This document shows, piece after piece, positions 26,671 through 37,278 of a DNA stretch of 64,000 bases. A program made the translations under genes and the position numbers. Source of the stretch: Colwellia hornerae (GTDB taxonomy: Bacteria > Pseudomonadota > Gammaproteobacteria > Enterobacterales > Alteromonadaceae); contig NZ_VOLR01000004.1 of NCBI RefSeq assembly GCF_007954355.1, positions 1-64,000 on the forward strand, in the 5' to 3' direction. The notes beneath the pieces are model-generated. The model saw only the letters and a list, made by a program, of their open reading frames with translations, was not told the origin of the DNA and made no database searches. Each line of letters opens with the position of its first letter. The stretch's first letter is position 1.

Positions 26671-29343
26671 CTACAGCGTACGCTTAATTTCTATTGTTTC
26701 GAATACTTCAATTTGGTCACCAACACGTACATCGTTGTAGTTCTTAACACCGATACCACACTCTGTACCGTTACGAACTTCAGCTACATCGTCTTTGAAA
26801 CGACGAAGTGATTCAAGCTCACCTTCGTATATAACAACCAAGTCACGTAATACACGAATTGGTGCGCTACGCTTGATAAGGCCTTCAGTAACCATACAAC
26901 CAGCGATAGCGCCAATTTTAGGAGACTTAAATACGTCACGTACTTGTGCAAGACCAATAATTTCTTGTTTGAACTCTGGCGCTAACATGCCGCTCATGGC
27001 TTGTTTAACTTCATCGATCAATGCGTAAATAACACTGTAGTAACGTAAATCGATGTTTTCAGATTCAATCACTTTACGTGCAGATGCATCGGCACGAACA
27101 TTGAAACCAACCACGATAGCATTTGAAGCCGCCGCTAATGTTGCATCAGTTTCAGTGATAGCACCAACACCTGAACCTATAATTCTTACTTTAACTTCAT
27201 CAGTAGATAACTTAAGTAATGAGTCACTAATTGCTTCAAGTGAACCTTGAACATCTGACTTAATTACAACGTTTACTTCAGAAATTTCGCCTTCAGCCAT
27301 ACTTGCAAACATATTTTCAAGTTTAGCTTTTTGTTGACGAGCAAGTTTCACATCACGGAATTTACCTTGACGGAATAAAGCAACTTCACGTGCTTTCTTC
27401 TCATCTTTCACAACAGTCGCTTCATCACCAGATTGTGGCACACCACTTAAGCCGATAATTTCAACGGGGATAGATGGACCTGCTGATTGAATATCTTTAC
27501 CATTTTCATCGCGCATTGCACGAACACGGCCATATTCTAAACCACAAAGAACAATATCACCTTGCTTCAAAGTACCTTCTTGAACCAAAATAGTTGCTAC
27601 TGGGCCACGGCCTTTATCTAATTTAGATTCTATAACTACGCCGCTTGCCATTTTATCGACAACAGCAGTTAACTCTAGTACTTCCGACTGTAGTAATATT
27701 GAATCAAGTAAGTCATCAATACCTAAACCTGTTTTAGCTGAGACATGACAGAATTGAACTTCACCGCCCCACTCTTCAGATAAAACGCCGTGTTGAGATA
27801 ATTCACTCTTAACACGTTCGATATCAACACCTTCTTTATCCATCTTGTTTACGGCGATGATAATAGGCGCATCAGAAGCTTTAGCATGTTGAATCGCTTC
27901 AACAGTCTGTGGCATAACACCATCATCTGCAGCAACAACAATGATAACGATATCAGTGGCTTTAGCACCACGAGAACGCATTGAAGTAAAGGCAGCATGA
28001 CCTGGAGTATCTAAGAAAGTGATCATACCATGACCGGTTTCTACGTGATAAGCACCAATATGCTGAGTAATACCACCGGCTTCACCGTCTGCTACTTTCG
28101 CTTTACGAATGTAATCAAGTAATGATGTTTTACCGTGATCAACGTGACCCATAATAGTAACAACAGGTGCACGAGTAATTTCTTCACCGGTATGGTGACG
28201 ATCGGCAAGTACTGCTTCTTCTAAAGCATTTTCTTTAACAAGTACCACTTCAAAGCCCATATCTTCAGCAACAAGCGCTGCTGTTTCTTGGTCAATAACT
28301 TGGTTAATAGTTGCCATCGCGCCTAGTTTGAACATAGCCTTAACAACTTCCGCGCCTTTCTTAGCCATTTTGTTGGCAAGTTCAGCAACTGAAATAGTTT
28401 CGCCTATGCGAATATCTTGTACTTTTGTTTCAACAGGTTTGGTAAAACCATGTTTTAAGCTGTCAGGTGAAGATAAAGTTTTACCTTTACCGCGACCATT
28501 GTTGCGGCCACGAGCATTACGGTCTGCAGGTGCTTTTTTCTTCTTACGGCGACGACCACTTTCATCAGCAGAGTCACTTTTATCTTCAGCTTCTTGAGCA
28601 TATTTAGAAGAAGTTAAATGCACAACTTCTTTCTCTTTAGCTTTACGTTCAGCTTCTTGTTCTTTCCAGCGCGCTTCATTTTCTTCTGCTAATTTTTTAG
28701 CGGCGGCTGTTGCTTCTTTAGCTTCTTCTTCAAGCTTAGCTTTTGTTTCAGCTTCTAGCGCAAGACGAACTTTTTTAGCTTCTTCAGTTTCTGCAATTTT
28801 TACTGGTGCTTCTTCAGCATTTTTTGCTTTCGCTGCGGCTGTTTGCTTAGCTTTAGTTTCGGCTTCGGCTTTTGCAGCTGCTTTACGTTCTGCTTCTGCT
28901 TCTGCTTTTGCTGCAGCGACTGCTTTGCCATTTTCTGCTTCTTTAGCATCAGCAATTGCTTTTGCTTCGGCTGCTGCTTGAGCGGCAATTTCAGCTTCTG
29001 CTGCTACTTTAGCTTCAGCTTCAGCTTGCTGTTGCTCTTCAACTTCGCTGCGCTTAACATAAGTGCGTTTTTTACGCACTTCAACATTAACTGACTTAGC
29101 TTTACTGCCATGTCCCATCGTTAACGTTGATTTAGATTTACGGTTAAGCGTCATTTTTAGTGGGCCGGCTGTTGAGTCGTCACCATGTTGCTTTTTCAAG
29201 TGGTCTAACAATGCTTCTTTTTCATCTTGTGATACAGAATCGGTCGCGGATTTATTCACGCCAGAGTCAGCCAATTGGCTAACTAAGCGGTCCACCGGTG
29301 TACCAATTTCTTGAGCAAGTTCTGCTACAGTTGTGTTTGACAT
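26671..29343 (-). CDS. infB: Translation initiation factor IF-2
   Basis: GTPase that brings initiator tRNA to the ribosome. 890 residues. An N-terminal IF2-N helix-turn domain ([19 protein letters not shown]) is followed by a long Ala/Glu/Lys-rich, probably coiled or extended segment (about 90-260). A basic [10 protein letters not shown]-type linker and a second IF2-N-like motif come next. The G domain has [12 protein letters not shown] (about 400), DTPGHAAF and NKMDKEG. Domains II-IV follow to [10 protein letters not shown]. The repetitive helical segment gives long shadow reading frames on the other strand. Confidence 0.98.
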   Translation of the reverse strand: MSNTTVAELAQEIGTPVDRLVSQLADSGVNKSATDSVSQDEKEALLDHLKKQHGDDSTAGPLKMTLNRKSKSTLTMGHGSKAKSVNVEVRKKRTYVKRSEVEEQQQAEAEAKVAAEAEIAAQAAAEAKAIADAKEAENGKAVAAAKAEAEAERKAAAKAEAETKAKQTAAAKAKNAEEAPVKIAETEEAKKVRLALEAETKAKLEEEAKEATAAAKKLAEENEARWKEQEAERKAKEKEVVHLTSSKYAQEAEDKSDSADESGRRRKKKKAPADRNARGRNNGRGKGKTLSSPDSLKHGFTKPVETKVQDIRIGETISVAELANKMAKKGAEVVKAMFKLGAMATINQVIDQETAALVAEDMGFEVVLVKENALEEAVLADRHHTGEEITRAPVVTIMGHVDHGKTSLLDYIRKAKVADGEAGGITQHIGAYHVETGHGMITFLDTPGHAAFTSMRSRGAKATDIVIIVVAADDGVMPQTVEAIQHAKASDAPIIIAVNKMDKEGVDIERVKSELSQHGVLSEEWGGEVQFCHVSAKTGLGIDDLLDSILLQSEVLELTAVVDKMASGVVIESKLDKGRGPVATILVQEGTLKQGDIVLCGLEYGRVRAMRDENGKDIQSAGPSIPVEIIGLSGVPQSGDEATVVKDEKKAREVALFRQGKFRDVKLARQQKAKLENMFASMAEGEISEVNVVIKSDVQGSLEAISDSLLKLSTDEVKVRIIGSGVGAITETDATLAAASNAIVVGFNVRADASARKVIESENIDLRYYSVIYALIDEVKQAMSGMLAPEFKQEIIGLAQVRDVFKSPKIGAIAGCMVTEGLIKRSAPIRVLRDLVVIYEGELESLRRFKDDVAEVRNGTECGIGVKNYNDVRVGDQIEVFETIEIKRTL

Positions 29344-29363
29344 CTACTATATTCTCCCGGGAA

Positions 29364-30857
29364 TTATTCTTCGTTAAACCAACAAATATTACGCGCAGCC
29401 ATAATTAACTCGCCCGCTTTGGTTTCATCTAATTCTTCAATATCGGCAATTTCGTCAACGCCTTGTTCAGCTAAGTCTTCAAGGGTAATTACACCACGAC
29501 TCGCCAATACAAATGCTAAGTGACGCTCTAAACCATCTAATGCTAATAAGTCAGCCGCTGGTTCTGCATTTTCAAGAGACTCTTCACTTGCTAATGCACG
29601 TGTTGTTAATGCCGCTTTTGCACGTTCACGAAGCGCTTCAACGATCTCTTCATCCATGCCATCAATTTCTAACATTTCAGCTGCTGGTACGTATGCAATT
29701 TCTTCTAACGTAGCAAAACCTTCTTCTGCTAATAAATTAGCAAAGTCATCGTCGATATCTAAGTTATCTGTAAACAATGAAATAACTTTATCGTTTTCAG
29801 CTTGATGCTTCTCGTTCATATCAGCAACAGTCATCACGTTTAATTCCCAGCCAGTTAATTGGCTAGCTAAACGGATATTTTGACCACTACGACCAATGGC
29901 CATCGCTAAATTGCCTTCTTCAACGGCAATATCCATAGTGCCTTTGTCTTCATCAACAATAATTGATGCAACTTCAGCTGGAGCCATTGCGTTGATAACA
30001 TATTGTGCAGGATTGTCGTCATATAAAACGATATCAACACGTTCACCACCAAGCTCAGTTGATACGGCTTGCACACGTGAACCACGCATACCAACACAAG
30101 CACCAACTGGGTCAATACGCTTATCATTAGATTTCACAGAAATTTTTGCACGTGAACCTGGATCGCGAGCCGCACCTTTAATTTCTAGCATTTCTTCGCC
30201 AATTTCTGGCACTTCCACACGGAAAAGCTCAATTAACATTTCTGGCTTAGAACGAGTCACTAATAATTGTGCGCCGCGCGTTTCTGTTTTAATTTCGTAT
30301 AACAAACCACGAACACGATCCCCTGGACGGAATGTTTCACGAGGTAACATATCGTCACGGTAGATAACCGCTTCTGCATTATTACCTAAATCGATAATGA
30401 TGCTATCGCGACTGGCTTTTTTAACAACACCTGTCACTAGCTCGCCAATTTGTTCTTGGTAAGCTTCAACAATTAGCGCACGTTCTGCTTCACGAATTTT
30501 TTGAACAATAACTTGTTTTGCTGTTTGCGTAGTTACACGGTCAAATTTAACTGATTCAATTTGATCTTCAATGTAATCGCCTAACTGCAATTCTTCATTG
30601 TCGTACTGTGCAGCTGACAAACTCATTTCTGCAAATGGGTTTTCTGCTACGGCATCATCGGCAACAACCAACCAACGACGGAAAGTATCAAATTCACCGT
30701 TGGTACGGTCAATAGCAACACGAACAATAATGTCGCCTTCATATTTTTTCTTTGTTGCTGTTTCTAAAGCGGTTTCCATTGCTTCAAAAATGCTTTCACG
30801 GGGTAATGCTTTTTCGTTAGATACGGCATCTACAACCAGTAATATTTCCTTACTCAT
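29364..30857 (-). CDS. nusA: Transcription termination/antitermination factor NusA
   Basis: Binds RNA polymerase and modulates pausing, termination and antitermination. The 497-residue length is normal for gammaproteobacteria. The N-terminal polymerase-binding domain (1-125) is followed by S1 (about 135-200, [22 protein letters not shown]). KH1/KH2 include [20 protein letters not shown] and [19 protein letters not shown]. Two C-terminal acidic repeats (about 365-495) are present, as in E. coli. It is 20 bases upstream of infB. Confidence 0.98.
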   Translation of the reverse strand: MSKEILLVVDAVSNEKALPRESIFEAMETALETATKKKYEGDIIVRVAIDRTNGEFDTFRRWLVVADDAVAENPFAEMSLSAAQYDNEELQLGDYIEDQIESVKFDRVTTQTAKQVIVQKIREAERALIVEAYQEQIGELVTGVVKKASRDSIIIDLGNNAEAVIYRDDMLPRETFRPGDRVRGLLYEIKTETRGAQLLVTRSKPEMLIELFRVEVPEIGEEMLEIKGAARDPGSRAKISVKSNDKRIDPVGACVGMRGSRVQAVSTELGGERVDIVLYDDNPAQYVINAMAPAEVASIIVDEDKGTMDIAVEEGNLAMAIGRSGQNIRLASQLTGWELNVMTVADMNEKHQAENDKVISLFTDNLDIDDDFANLLAEEGFATLEEIAYVPAAEMLEIDGMDEEIVEALRERAKAALTTRALASEESLENAEPAADLLALDGLERHLAFVLASRGVITLEDLAEQGVDEIADIEELDETKAGELIMAARNICWFNEE

Positions 30858-30951
30858 GCTACTTAGCCTTTTTAATCGTTTCTGAACAGTTCAACTATTT
30901 ATGTAATGACGTTGAACAACTACGTATTTTTATTTTATTGTTATTATTTGC

Positions 30952-31419
30952 TTAGCTTTTTTTATTATGGTTAAAAACCAAATTGGCCTTAACAATATTA
31001 CCAAGCACTAAGTCATAGTCTTCACCGTCGACCGCTACTACTAAGGTATCGTTCTCAACGGCAGCTAAGCGACCTTTAAATTTACGACGACCGTTTAATG
31101 GTATAGATAGTTTGACTTCAATAATTTCACCAATCACTGCTTCATAGTGTGGCTTATCAAATAACGGTCGGTCTAAACCGGGTGATGAAACTTCTAAATT
31201 AAACTCACTGCTGATAGGGTCTTCAACGTCTAGAATAGCGCCTACTTGACGGCTAACTTCAGCACAATCATCAACATCAATGCCATTTTCATGGTCGATA
31301 AACAAACGTAATACTGAATTATTACCGGCACTAATATATTCAATACCTAACAATTCCTTGCCAACTTCTTCAACAGCAGGACGTAACATGTCTGTTAATT
31401 TATGTTCAAACTTAGCCAA
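30952..31419 (-). CDS. rimP: Ribosome maturation factor RimP
   Basis: 30S assembly factor, 155 residues. Conserved features are VEEVGKELLGIEYISAGNNSVLRLFID, the acidic CAEVSRQVGAILDVEDPI, and FNLEVSSPGLDRPLF. The C-terminal SH3-like domain has GRLAAVENDTLVVAVDG. It is the first protein-coding gene of the nusA operon, with TTTGGAG as ribosome-binding site. Confidence 0.97.
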   Translation of the reverse strand: MAKFEHKLTDMLRPAVEEVGKELLGIEYISAGNNSVLRLFIDHENGIDVDDCAEVSRQVGAILDVEDPISSEFNLEVSSPGLDRPLFDKPHYEAVIGEIIEVKLSIPLNGRRKFKGRLAAVENDTLVVAVDGEDYDLVLGNIVKANLVFNHNKKS

Positions 31420-31473
31420 TCATTTTCTCCAAATAAAATCTTACTTTGTCTTCATGTATCAACATCCAGATAC

Positions 31474-31563
31474 AAAAAAAGGGCTTATAGCCCAGCAATT
31501 CTTAAAGCTTATCGTGCTGAACGAATGTCTCAGATACGAAAAAGCCCCATTACGCGGGGCTTA
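31474..31563 (-). terminator. Two tandem terminators upstream of rimP
   Basis: Reading on the minus strand, the first is AAGCCCC-GCGTAAT-GGGGCTT followed by T5 (31562-31539). The second is GGGCT-ATA-AGCCC followed by T7 (31493-31474). Each T run is followed by a GTATCTG sequence, suggesting a duplicated unit of about 65 bases. They stand between the promoter at 31714-31742 and rimP, so operon expression needs read-through or antitermination. Confidence 0.8.
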
Positions 31564-31707
31564 TTACACTGAACCCACGATGTTGATTTAACCTAGTGAC
31601 TTATAAATAAGCCGTCAAATCGATACAACAATATAAAATTATTTTATAACTTTGCTTCAAGCAATAGCCAAAAATGAATTTCAGTGAAATATTGTTATAT
31701 TTAAGCT
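31564..31707 (-). ncRNA. Possible short transcript or leader RNA upstream of rimP
   Basis: A strong promoter with GC-rich discriminator (31742-31714) and a terminator ending near 31539 bracket about 150-170 bases with no ORF and no recognisable tRNA cloverleaf. In E. coli and many relatives the initiator tRNA gene metY occupies this place. Here the interval is A/T-rich. A small RNA, an attenuation leader or a relic after loss of metY are all possible. Confidence 0.35.
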
Positions 31708-31713
31708 GGGCGA

Positions 31714-31742
31714 ATTATATAGCGACTACCGCCGAATCGCAA
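31714..31742 (-). promoter_or_regulatory. Strong sigma-70 promoter upstream of the rimP-nusA operon
   Basis: On the minus strand TTGCGA (31742-31737) and TATAAT (31719-31714) are separated by exactly 17 bases. The sequence after the -10 is TCGCCC, a G/C-rich discriminator as seen at stable-RNA and stringently controlled promoters. It points toward rimP. Confidence 0.75.
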
Positions 31743-31847
31743 GCCTAATTGATAGGATAAGCAATAAAAGCTCAACTTATAGTGCTCATTTACTTCAACA
31801 TTATATATCACATTAAATAACAGTAAGTTAGTAATTTTTTATCAAGC

Positions 31848-33764
31848 ATGCTATATATTAATGTAGGCCTAGTCTTTTCAGTTAATCAACTTATTATGTA
31901 TAGTTATTCTCAATTATTAATGCGCAACATCATTTTAGGGATGTTTTTTAATATTCTTATTGTTGCTATGGTCAGTTACTTCTTTGCTTCCTCGCTATCG
32001 AGTAGGCAATTAATGATGCAAAGTTCAATTTCAGCCATTATCGATATAGCAGATAAAAGCAATCAATTAGAGCAAGTTGAAAACTTAATTAATCTAGCCG
32101 ATTTTCAATTTTTTTCGCTACAAAAAGAAAGCAAAGAAATTGTTAATTACAAGATCGCTAGCACCAACATGCTTGTCCCTTATATTTCACCTAAAACAGT
32201 GGTTTTTACCAACAAATCTAATACTAGCGTCAGTTATCAAATAAACACTGTTCAAGCCGCTGCATTGATTCTTAAAATCATGCTGGTATCAATTTTAACT
32301 AGCCTTGTCATTATTGTTATTGCTTGTACGTTAAGTGTTAGACACGCCAAAAAGCTTGTCTTTGTGGTTAATAAGAAAATTAAACATGGCATCGCTCAAG
32401 TCATCTCGATGAATAAACTGGAAGCTGATGATGAAATTCTTGATATTCCAGAGTTAACGAGCGGACTAAAAAAAGTTGCGGCACTGCTGTCGTCACATGT
32501 TAATGATGCTAGTGCGCTAGAAAAACAAGCTTATATAGAGCCACTGACAAAGTTAGAAAACCGTAATCGTTTTATCCAGTTTTTTGCTAATGATGAGAAC
32601 CAAGTTGAATTTGGTGTTTTAGCGATAACACGTTGCTCTGAACTACAAACCATTAATCAAATACACGGTTATAGTGAAGGCGATAATTATATTTGCAAAG
32701 TAGCCGACATTATTAAAGGCGTCACTGCAACCTATCGAGGCGCAAATGTTTATCGTCTTAATAGCTCTGATTTTGCCACCTTACTGCCTAACGTAACCTT
32801 AAAAGAAGCGGAGAACTTAGCGAATGAAATATCAAGTAAATTTAACGCTTATCAACAATCATCAGATTTAGATTCAGTTGGCTATACCGGATTAGTCTAT
32901 TTCGAGAAAGACAAGCCACTCGGTGAATTATTAGCACTCGCAGATACCGGTATAAGTATTGCACAAACTCAGCAAATAAATTCTTGGTTTTCACAAAGCG
33001 ACAATGACATCTTGCATAGCTCTAGTGCTAACTACGGTAACCAAAATTGGCGTCAAGAAATCGACAGCGTTCTCGAAAACCAACGGGTTAAGTTACTTGT
33101 CCAGCCGATAAAGCCCAATAGTCGTAACAATAAAGTCTATGGTGAAATTCTCGCTCGTTTTTTAAATTCGACGGATGAAATGTTACCAACCGCTTCTTTT
33201 ATAGCCATGGCGGAAAAGCTTGATAAAATGGTCGCCGTCGACAAAATGATTATTGAAAAAGTGATCAGTGAAATTAAAGCAAAAAATTTACACGATCAAT
33301 TCTTTGGTATTAACATCAGCGCTCGAAGTATTCATGATGAACATTTTTTAATTTGGTTGGAGCGTCGCTTATTAAAAGAATCCACTATTGCGGCAAAGTT
33401 AATCTTTGAAATAACGGAATATGGTCTTCAACAAAACATCAAAACCAGTAAGCGCTTTATTGATATGATCCACAGGGTTGGTTCTCGTATTACCGTTGAG
33501 CGTTTTGGCGTAGGTTTAACCTCTTTTAAGTTTTTTCGTGACCTTAAACCGGACTTTATTAAAATGGATAGCACCTACACACGTGATATTGATGATGATA
33601 AAAACAACCAGTACTTCATCCGATTAATGGTTGATCTTGCTCATCGCCTCAGTATTACTGTTTTAGCTGAAAGTGTTGAAAGCCAAGAAGAAAAGTTCAC
33701 TTTAGAGAAGTTATTTATTGATGGTTGCCAAGGATTTTATTTAGGAAAGCCCGAAGCGATTTAA
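31848..33764 (+). CDS. Membrane protein with degenerate GGDEF and EAL domains
   Basis: 638 residues. Two transmembrane helices (about 25-48 and 145-168) flank a small periplasmic domain. After a HAMP-like linker comes a GGDEF-fold domain (about 225-390) in which the signature is replaced by NSSDF. An EAL-fold domain (about 400-635) follows, with GEILARF in place of EAL and ERFGVGLTSF where active enzymes have DDFG. Loss of the catalytic residues suggests it neither makes nor degrades cyclic-di-GMP. It may instead sense the nucleotide (LapD-like) or control RNA decay (CsrD-like). The start codon is uncertain; later ATGs exist. Confidence 0.85.
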   Translation: MLYINVGLVFSVNQLIMYSYSQLLMRNIILGMFFNILIVAMVSYFFASSLSSRQLMMQSSISAIIDIADKSNQLEQVENLINLADFQFFSLQKESKEIVNYKIASTNMLVPYISPKTVVFTNKSNTSVSYQINTVQAAALILKIMLVSILTSLVIIVIACTLSVRHAKKLVFVVNKKIKHGIAQVISMNKLEADDEILDIPELTSGLKKVAALLSSHVNDASALEKQAYIEPLTKLENRNRFIQFFANDENQVEFGVLAITRCSELQTINQIHGYSEGDNYICKVADIIKGVTATYRGANVYRLNSSDFATLLPNVTLKEAENLANEISSKFNAYQQSSDLDSVGYTGLVYFEKDKPLGELLALADTGISIAQTQQINSWFSQSDNDILHSSSANYGNQNWRQEIDSVLENQRVKLLVQPIKPNSRNNKVYGEILARFLNSTDEMLPTASFIAMAEKLDKMVAVDKMIIEKVISEIKAKNLHDQFFGINISARSIHDEHFLIWLERRLLKESTIAAKLIFEITEYGLQQNIKTSKRFIDMIHRVGSRITVERFGVGLTSFKFFRDLKPDFIKMDSTYTRDIDDDKNNQYFIRLMVDLAHRLSITVLAESVESQEEKFTLEKLFIDGCQGFYLGKPEAI

Positions 33765-33920
33765 TTGAGTATAACTTAAAGCTAAACGTTCCATGTTAAT
33801 AAAGGCCAAGCATGGCAAGAAGATAGTGCATATGCAATAAAAATTAAGGCATTGAGCGGTTGTCATCTGGCTAATAAAGTCGGATAATAGCGTGAATTAT
33901 CTCATAAAATTAATTTTCAA

Positions 33921-34502
33921 ATGACAGATTATCTACTGCTGTTAGTTAGCACAGTATTAGTCAATAACTTTGTTCTCGTAAAGTTCCTAGGTTTATGCCC
34001 ATTTATGGGGGTGTCTTCGCGTACTGAAACTGCAATCGGTATGTCATTTGCCACCACCTTTGTAATGACTATTGCTTCGTTACTCAGCTACATCGTAAAT
34101 ACCTATATTCTTACTCCTCTGGGACTCGAATATCTAACGACTATGATGTTTATTTTAGTCATCGCTGTTGTTGTACAATTTACCGAAATGGTCGTACATA
34201 AAACCAGTGCCAACTTGTATCGCTTACTGGGTATTTTCTTGCCTTTAATTACCACTAACTGTGCGGTATTAGGTGTTGCTTTATTAAATATTTATGAGCA
34301 ACATAATTTCCTTGAGTCGATAGTATATGGCTTTGGCGCGGCTGTCGGTTTTTCTCTTGTACTTATTATGTTTTCAGCGATGCGCGAAAAACTTGCTAAT
34401 GCTGATATCCCTAAGCCTTTTAAAGGTTCCGCTATCGCTATGATAACCGCTGGCTTAATGTCACTTGCCTTTATGGGTTTCACTGGTTTGGTGAAGTTGT
34501 AA
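33921..34502 (+). CDS. rsxA: Electron transport complex subunit RsxA (RnfA)
   Basis: Integral membrane subunit (193 residues, six predicted helices) of the Rsx/Rnf complex, which couples ferredoxin/NADH electron transfer to ion movement. [20 protein letters not shown] and [14 protein letters not shown] are typical of the family, the conserved Cys included. [16 protein letters not shown] in the fourth segment mirrors the homologous subunit RsxE. It starts the operon, and its stop overlaps the rsxB start (TAATG). Confidence 0.97.
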   Translation: MTDYLLLLVSTVLVNNFVLVKFLGLCPFMGVSSRTETAIGMSFATTFVMTIASLLSYIVNTYILTPLGLEYLTTMMFILVIAVVVQFTEMVVHKTSANLYRLLGIFLPLITTNCAVLGVALLNIYEQHNFLESIVYGFGAAVGFSLVLIMFSAMREKLANADIPKPFKGSAIAMITAGLMSLAFMGFTGLVKL

Positions 34503-35056
34503 TGACCACACTATTAGCAATACTAGTACTTGGCTGTATGGCGTTAGTCTTTGGCGCCATTCTTGGCTTTGCTTCTGTAAAATTTCATGTTGAGGGCGAC
34601 CCTCTTGCCGAGCAGGTTGATGCTATTTTACCACAAACGCAGTGTGGACAATGTGGTTACCCCGGTTGTAAACCTTATGCAGAAGCAGTCGCTAACGGTG
34701 AGGCTATTAATAAATGCGCACCTGGCGGCGAAGATACCATCAAAAAAATAGCAGACTTAATGGGGGTTGAACCACCACCTCTTGACGAAAATCATGATAC
34801 AGACAATTCTCCTAAAGTTGCTTTTATTATTGAAGAAGACTGTATTGGTTGTACTAAATGTATTCAAGCTTGCCCAGTTGATGCGATCTTAGGTACGACC
34901 AAACAAATGCACACCATAATAGCCGACGAATGTACTGGCTGTGACTTATGTATAGACCCTTGTCCGGTTGATTGCATAATAATGATACCTATCGCTAAAA
35001 CACCACAAAACTGGCAATGGGATCTTAATAATATACCTGTGGTACAGCTTGATTAG
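34502..35056 (+). CDS. rsxB: Electron transport complex subunit RsxB (RnfB), ferredoxin
   Basis: 184 residues. One N-terminal membrane helix (about 5-25) is followed by a 4Fe-4S domain with CGQCGYPGC (about 49-57). Two ferredoxin motifs come next, [12 protein letters not shown] (about 116) and [12 protein letters not shown] (about 146). It passes electrons within the Rsx complex. Its position between rsxA and rsxC and its length are normal. Confidence 0.97.
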   Translation: MTTLLAILVLGCMALVFGAILGFASVKFHVEGDPLAEQVDAILPQTQCGQCGYPGCKPYAEAVANGEAINKCAPGGEDTIKKIADLMGVEPPPLDENHDTDNSPKVAFIIEEDCIGCTKCIQACPVDAILGTTKQMHTIIADECTGCDLCIDPCPVDCIIMIPIAKTPQNWQWDLNNIPVVQLD

Positions 35057-35066
35057 GTGAGGATTC

Positions 35067-37274
35067 GTGGGATCAGTTATTGAACGTATAAAGCGCGCTA
35101 ATTTTTGGACTTTTCATGGCGGTATACATCCACCAGAACAGAAGTTCTTAACCACTGATAAGCCTATCAGAGCGGTTAGTATACCTGAACAGCTAATACT
35201 GCCATTGCAGCAACATATAGGTATTGCTGCAGATTTACGAGTAAAAATAGGTGATAAAGTACTTAAGGGCCAAGCACTCACCCAAAGTATGCATCCTATG
35301 GCTGTTCCTATTCACGCTCCTACCAGTGGCACTATTACTGCAATCAAAGATGCCGTTATTGCTCATCCCTCAGGCTTAAGCGAATTATGCTTATTTATTA
35401 CGCCTGACGGTGAAGATACATGGCAAGAACGTCATATATGTACTGATGTAAGTAAATTATCCCATAATGAAATAATTGATAAAATTTCTTCAGCGGGTAT
35501 ATCGGGCATGGGCGGTGCTGGTTTTCCTACACAAGTTAAAATAAGCACTCGGGACAAAATACAATTTCTTATTATTAATGCCGCTGAATGTGAACCTTAT
35601 ATTAGTGCTGACGATTTATTAATTCGCGAGCACAGCCCATCAATTCTTGATGGTATTAATATACTTGATCGTATTCTTTCACCTGAACATATTCTTATTG
35701 GTATTGAAAATAATAAACCTGAAGCGATAAAAGTACTGCAGCAAGCAACCGCTAACAATGAAAAAATTCAAGTGTGTGTACTACCCACTAAATACCCGAC
35801 GGGTGGCGAAAAGCAATTAATTCAAATATTAACAGGTCAGGAAGTTCCTTCCGGCGTCTTTCCTAGCTCTCTGGGTATTGTTATGCAAAACATCGCCACT
35901 TGCTTTGCAATAGCTGATGCGGTAATAAACGATATCCCCTTAATTAAAAGAGTGGTAACTGTCAGTGGCCAAGCCTTACAGAAGCCGCAGAATGTCTGGT
36001 CATTACTCGGCACCCCTGTAGGCTTTTTGCTCGAACAATGTGGTTACCCTAATAAAGATAAAAAGCATATTATTATGGGTGGCCCAATGATGGGCTATAG
36101 CTTACCCTCAGATCAGGTTCCCGTTGTAAAAACAACAAACTGCATACTGGCACCAAGTGAGCAGGAAATATCCTCCCCTTATTCAACCGGTACAAAAGAG
36201 GTTGAATGTATCAGATGTGGTCAGTGTAGTGACGTCTGTCCCAGCCAATTATTACCACAAGAGTTACAGTGGAGTGCTAAAGCAAAAGATCACCAACAAC
36301 TTGATAAATTAAACTTATTTGATTGTATTGAATGTGGTGCTTGTGCCTATGTTTGTCCGAGCCAAATTCCCTTAGTGCATTATTATCGTGTAGCAAAGTC
36401 TGAAATTCGCCAACAAAAACAATTAGATATTAAAGCAGAACATGCAAAAGTAAGATTTGAAGCACGAAAAGAGCGTTTAGCCAGAGATAAAATAGCGCGA
36501 GAAGAAAAACATAAAGCAGCAGCACAAGCACGTAAAGCGCGGATGAACTCAGGTACCAGCGAAGCAAAAACTGAAAAATCAGCTGTTGCTGCCGCCTTAG
36601 CACGAGTTAAAGCGAAAAAAGCTCAACAAACTCAAGGTAGTGATAGTGTCGCGGCACAGACAGTAGCTCCGCCAGCAGATAATGAACAAAAAAGCCAAGT
36701 TAGCGCCGCTATTGCAAGAGCGAAAGCGAAAAAGCTAGCGGCTCAAAAAAATGTAGCAACGTATAAATCAGAGCCAGAAAATAAGCTGGATGATGTTAAA
36801 CCCACCGCTGACGATAAAAAAGCTAAAATTGCTGCGGCGGTTGCCAAAGCAAAAGCCCGTAAGCTTACTGAAAAAAATAACGATAACGCAGTTGATAGCG
36901 ACTTAGCCGTTGATGATAACATTACCAACGAAGCCGCTGTGTTAGCAAGTCAGGCTGAAGCAGTCGTTCCTGCGAATGATAAAAAAGCTAAAATTGCTGC
37001 TGCGGTTGCAAAAGCAAAAGCCCGTAAGCTTGCTGAAAAAAATAACGATAACGCAGTTGATAGCGACTTAGCCGTTGATGATAACATTACCAACGAAGCC
37101 GCTGTGTTAGCAAGTCAGGCTGAAGCAGTCGTTCCTGCGAATGATAAAAAAGCTAAAATTGCTGCCGCGGTTGCAAAAGCTAAAGCCCGTAAACTGGCTC
37201 AGCAACAAGATAAATTAGCCGCTACTCCTAGCGAAGAAAAAACCAACAAACACGTAAAATCAGAGTCGACATAA
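35067..37274 (+). CDS. rsxC: Electron transport complex subunit RsxC (RnfC) with a repetitive C-terminal tail
   Basis: Peripheral NADH/FMN-binding subunit, 735 residues, starting at a GTG preceded by GTGAGGA. The core (about 1-460) has the glycine-rich GMGGAGFPTQVK, CEPYISADD, and the Fe-S motifs CIRCGQCSDVCPSQ and CIECGACAYVCPSQIP. After about residue 460 comes a long Ala/Lys-rich tail with basic motifs such as KAKIAAAVAKAKARKL. Two units of 55 residues (about 583-637 and 638-692) and a partial third are almost identical. The tail is probably helical. Such variable tails are known in RsxC, but an exact duplication implies recent expansion. Confidence 0.96.
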   Translation: MGSVIERIKRANFWTFHGGIHPPEQKFLTTDKPIRAVSIPEQLILPLQQHIGIAADLRVKIGDKVLKGQALTQSMHPMAVPIHAPTSGTITAIKDAVIAHPSGLSELCLFITPDGEDTWQERHICTDVSKLSHNEIIDKISSAGISGMGGAGFPTQVKISTRDKIQFLIINAAECEPYISADDLLIREHSPSILDGINILDRILSPEHILIGIENNKPEAIKVLQQATANNEKIQVCVLPTKYPTGGEKQLIQILTGQEVPSGVFPSSLGIVMQNIATCFAIADAVINDIPLIKRVVTVSGQALQKPQNVWSLLGTPVGFLLEQCGYPNKDKKHIIMGGPMMGYSLPSDQVPVVKTTNCILAPSEQEISSPYSTGTKEVECIRCGQCSDVCPSQLLPQELQWSAKAKDHQQLDKLNLFDCIECGACAYVCPSQIPLVHYYRVAKSEIRQQKQLDIKAEHAKVRFEARKERLARDKIAREEKHKAAAQARKARMNSGTSEAKTEKSAVAAALARVKAKKAQQTQGSDSVAAQTVAPPADNEQKSQVSAAIARAKAKKLAAQKNVATYKSEPENKLDDVKPTADDKKAKIAAAVAKAKARKLTEKNNDNAVDSDLAVDDNITNEAAVLASQAEAVVPANDKKAKIAAAVAKAKARKLAEKNNDNAVDSDLAVDDNITNEAAVLASQAEAVVPANDKKAKIAAAVAKAKARKLAQQQDKLAATPSEEKTNKHVKSEST
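36813..37200 (+). repeat. 165-bp in-frame tandem repeat in rsxC
   Basis: Units start at 36813, 36978 and 37143, each with GATAAAAAAGCTAAAATTGC. The first two are nearly identical over all 165 bases, differing at a few positions such as ACTGAA/GCTGAA. The third is truncated after about 55 bases. The period is a multiple of three, so copy-number change would alter the tail length without breaking the frame. Confidence 0.93.
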
Positions 37275-37278
37275 TATT

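Noticed and set aside
31564-31707. A tRNA gene in the place of metY
   Set aside because: No acceptor stem, T-loop GTTCAAATC or CCA-end pattern could be arranged in the interval on either strand.
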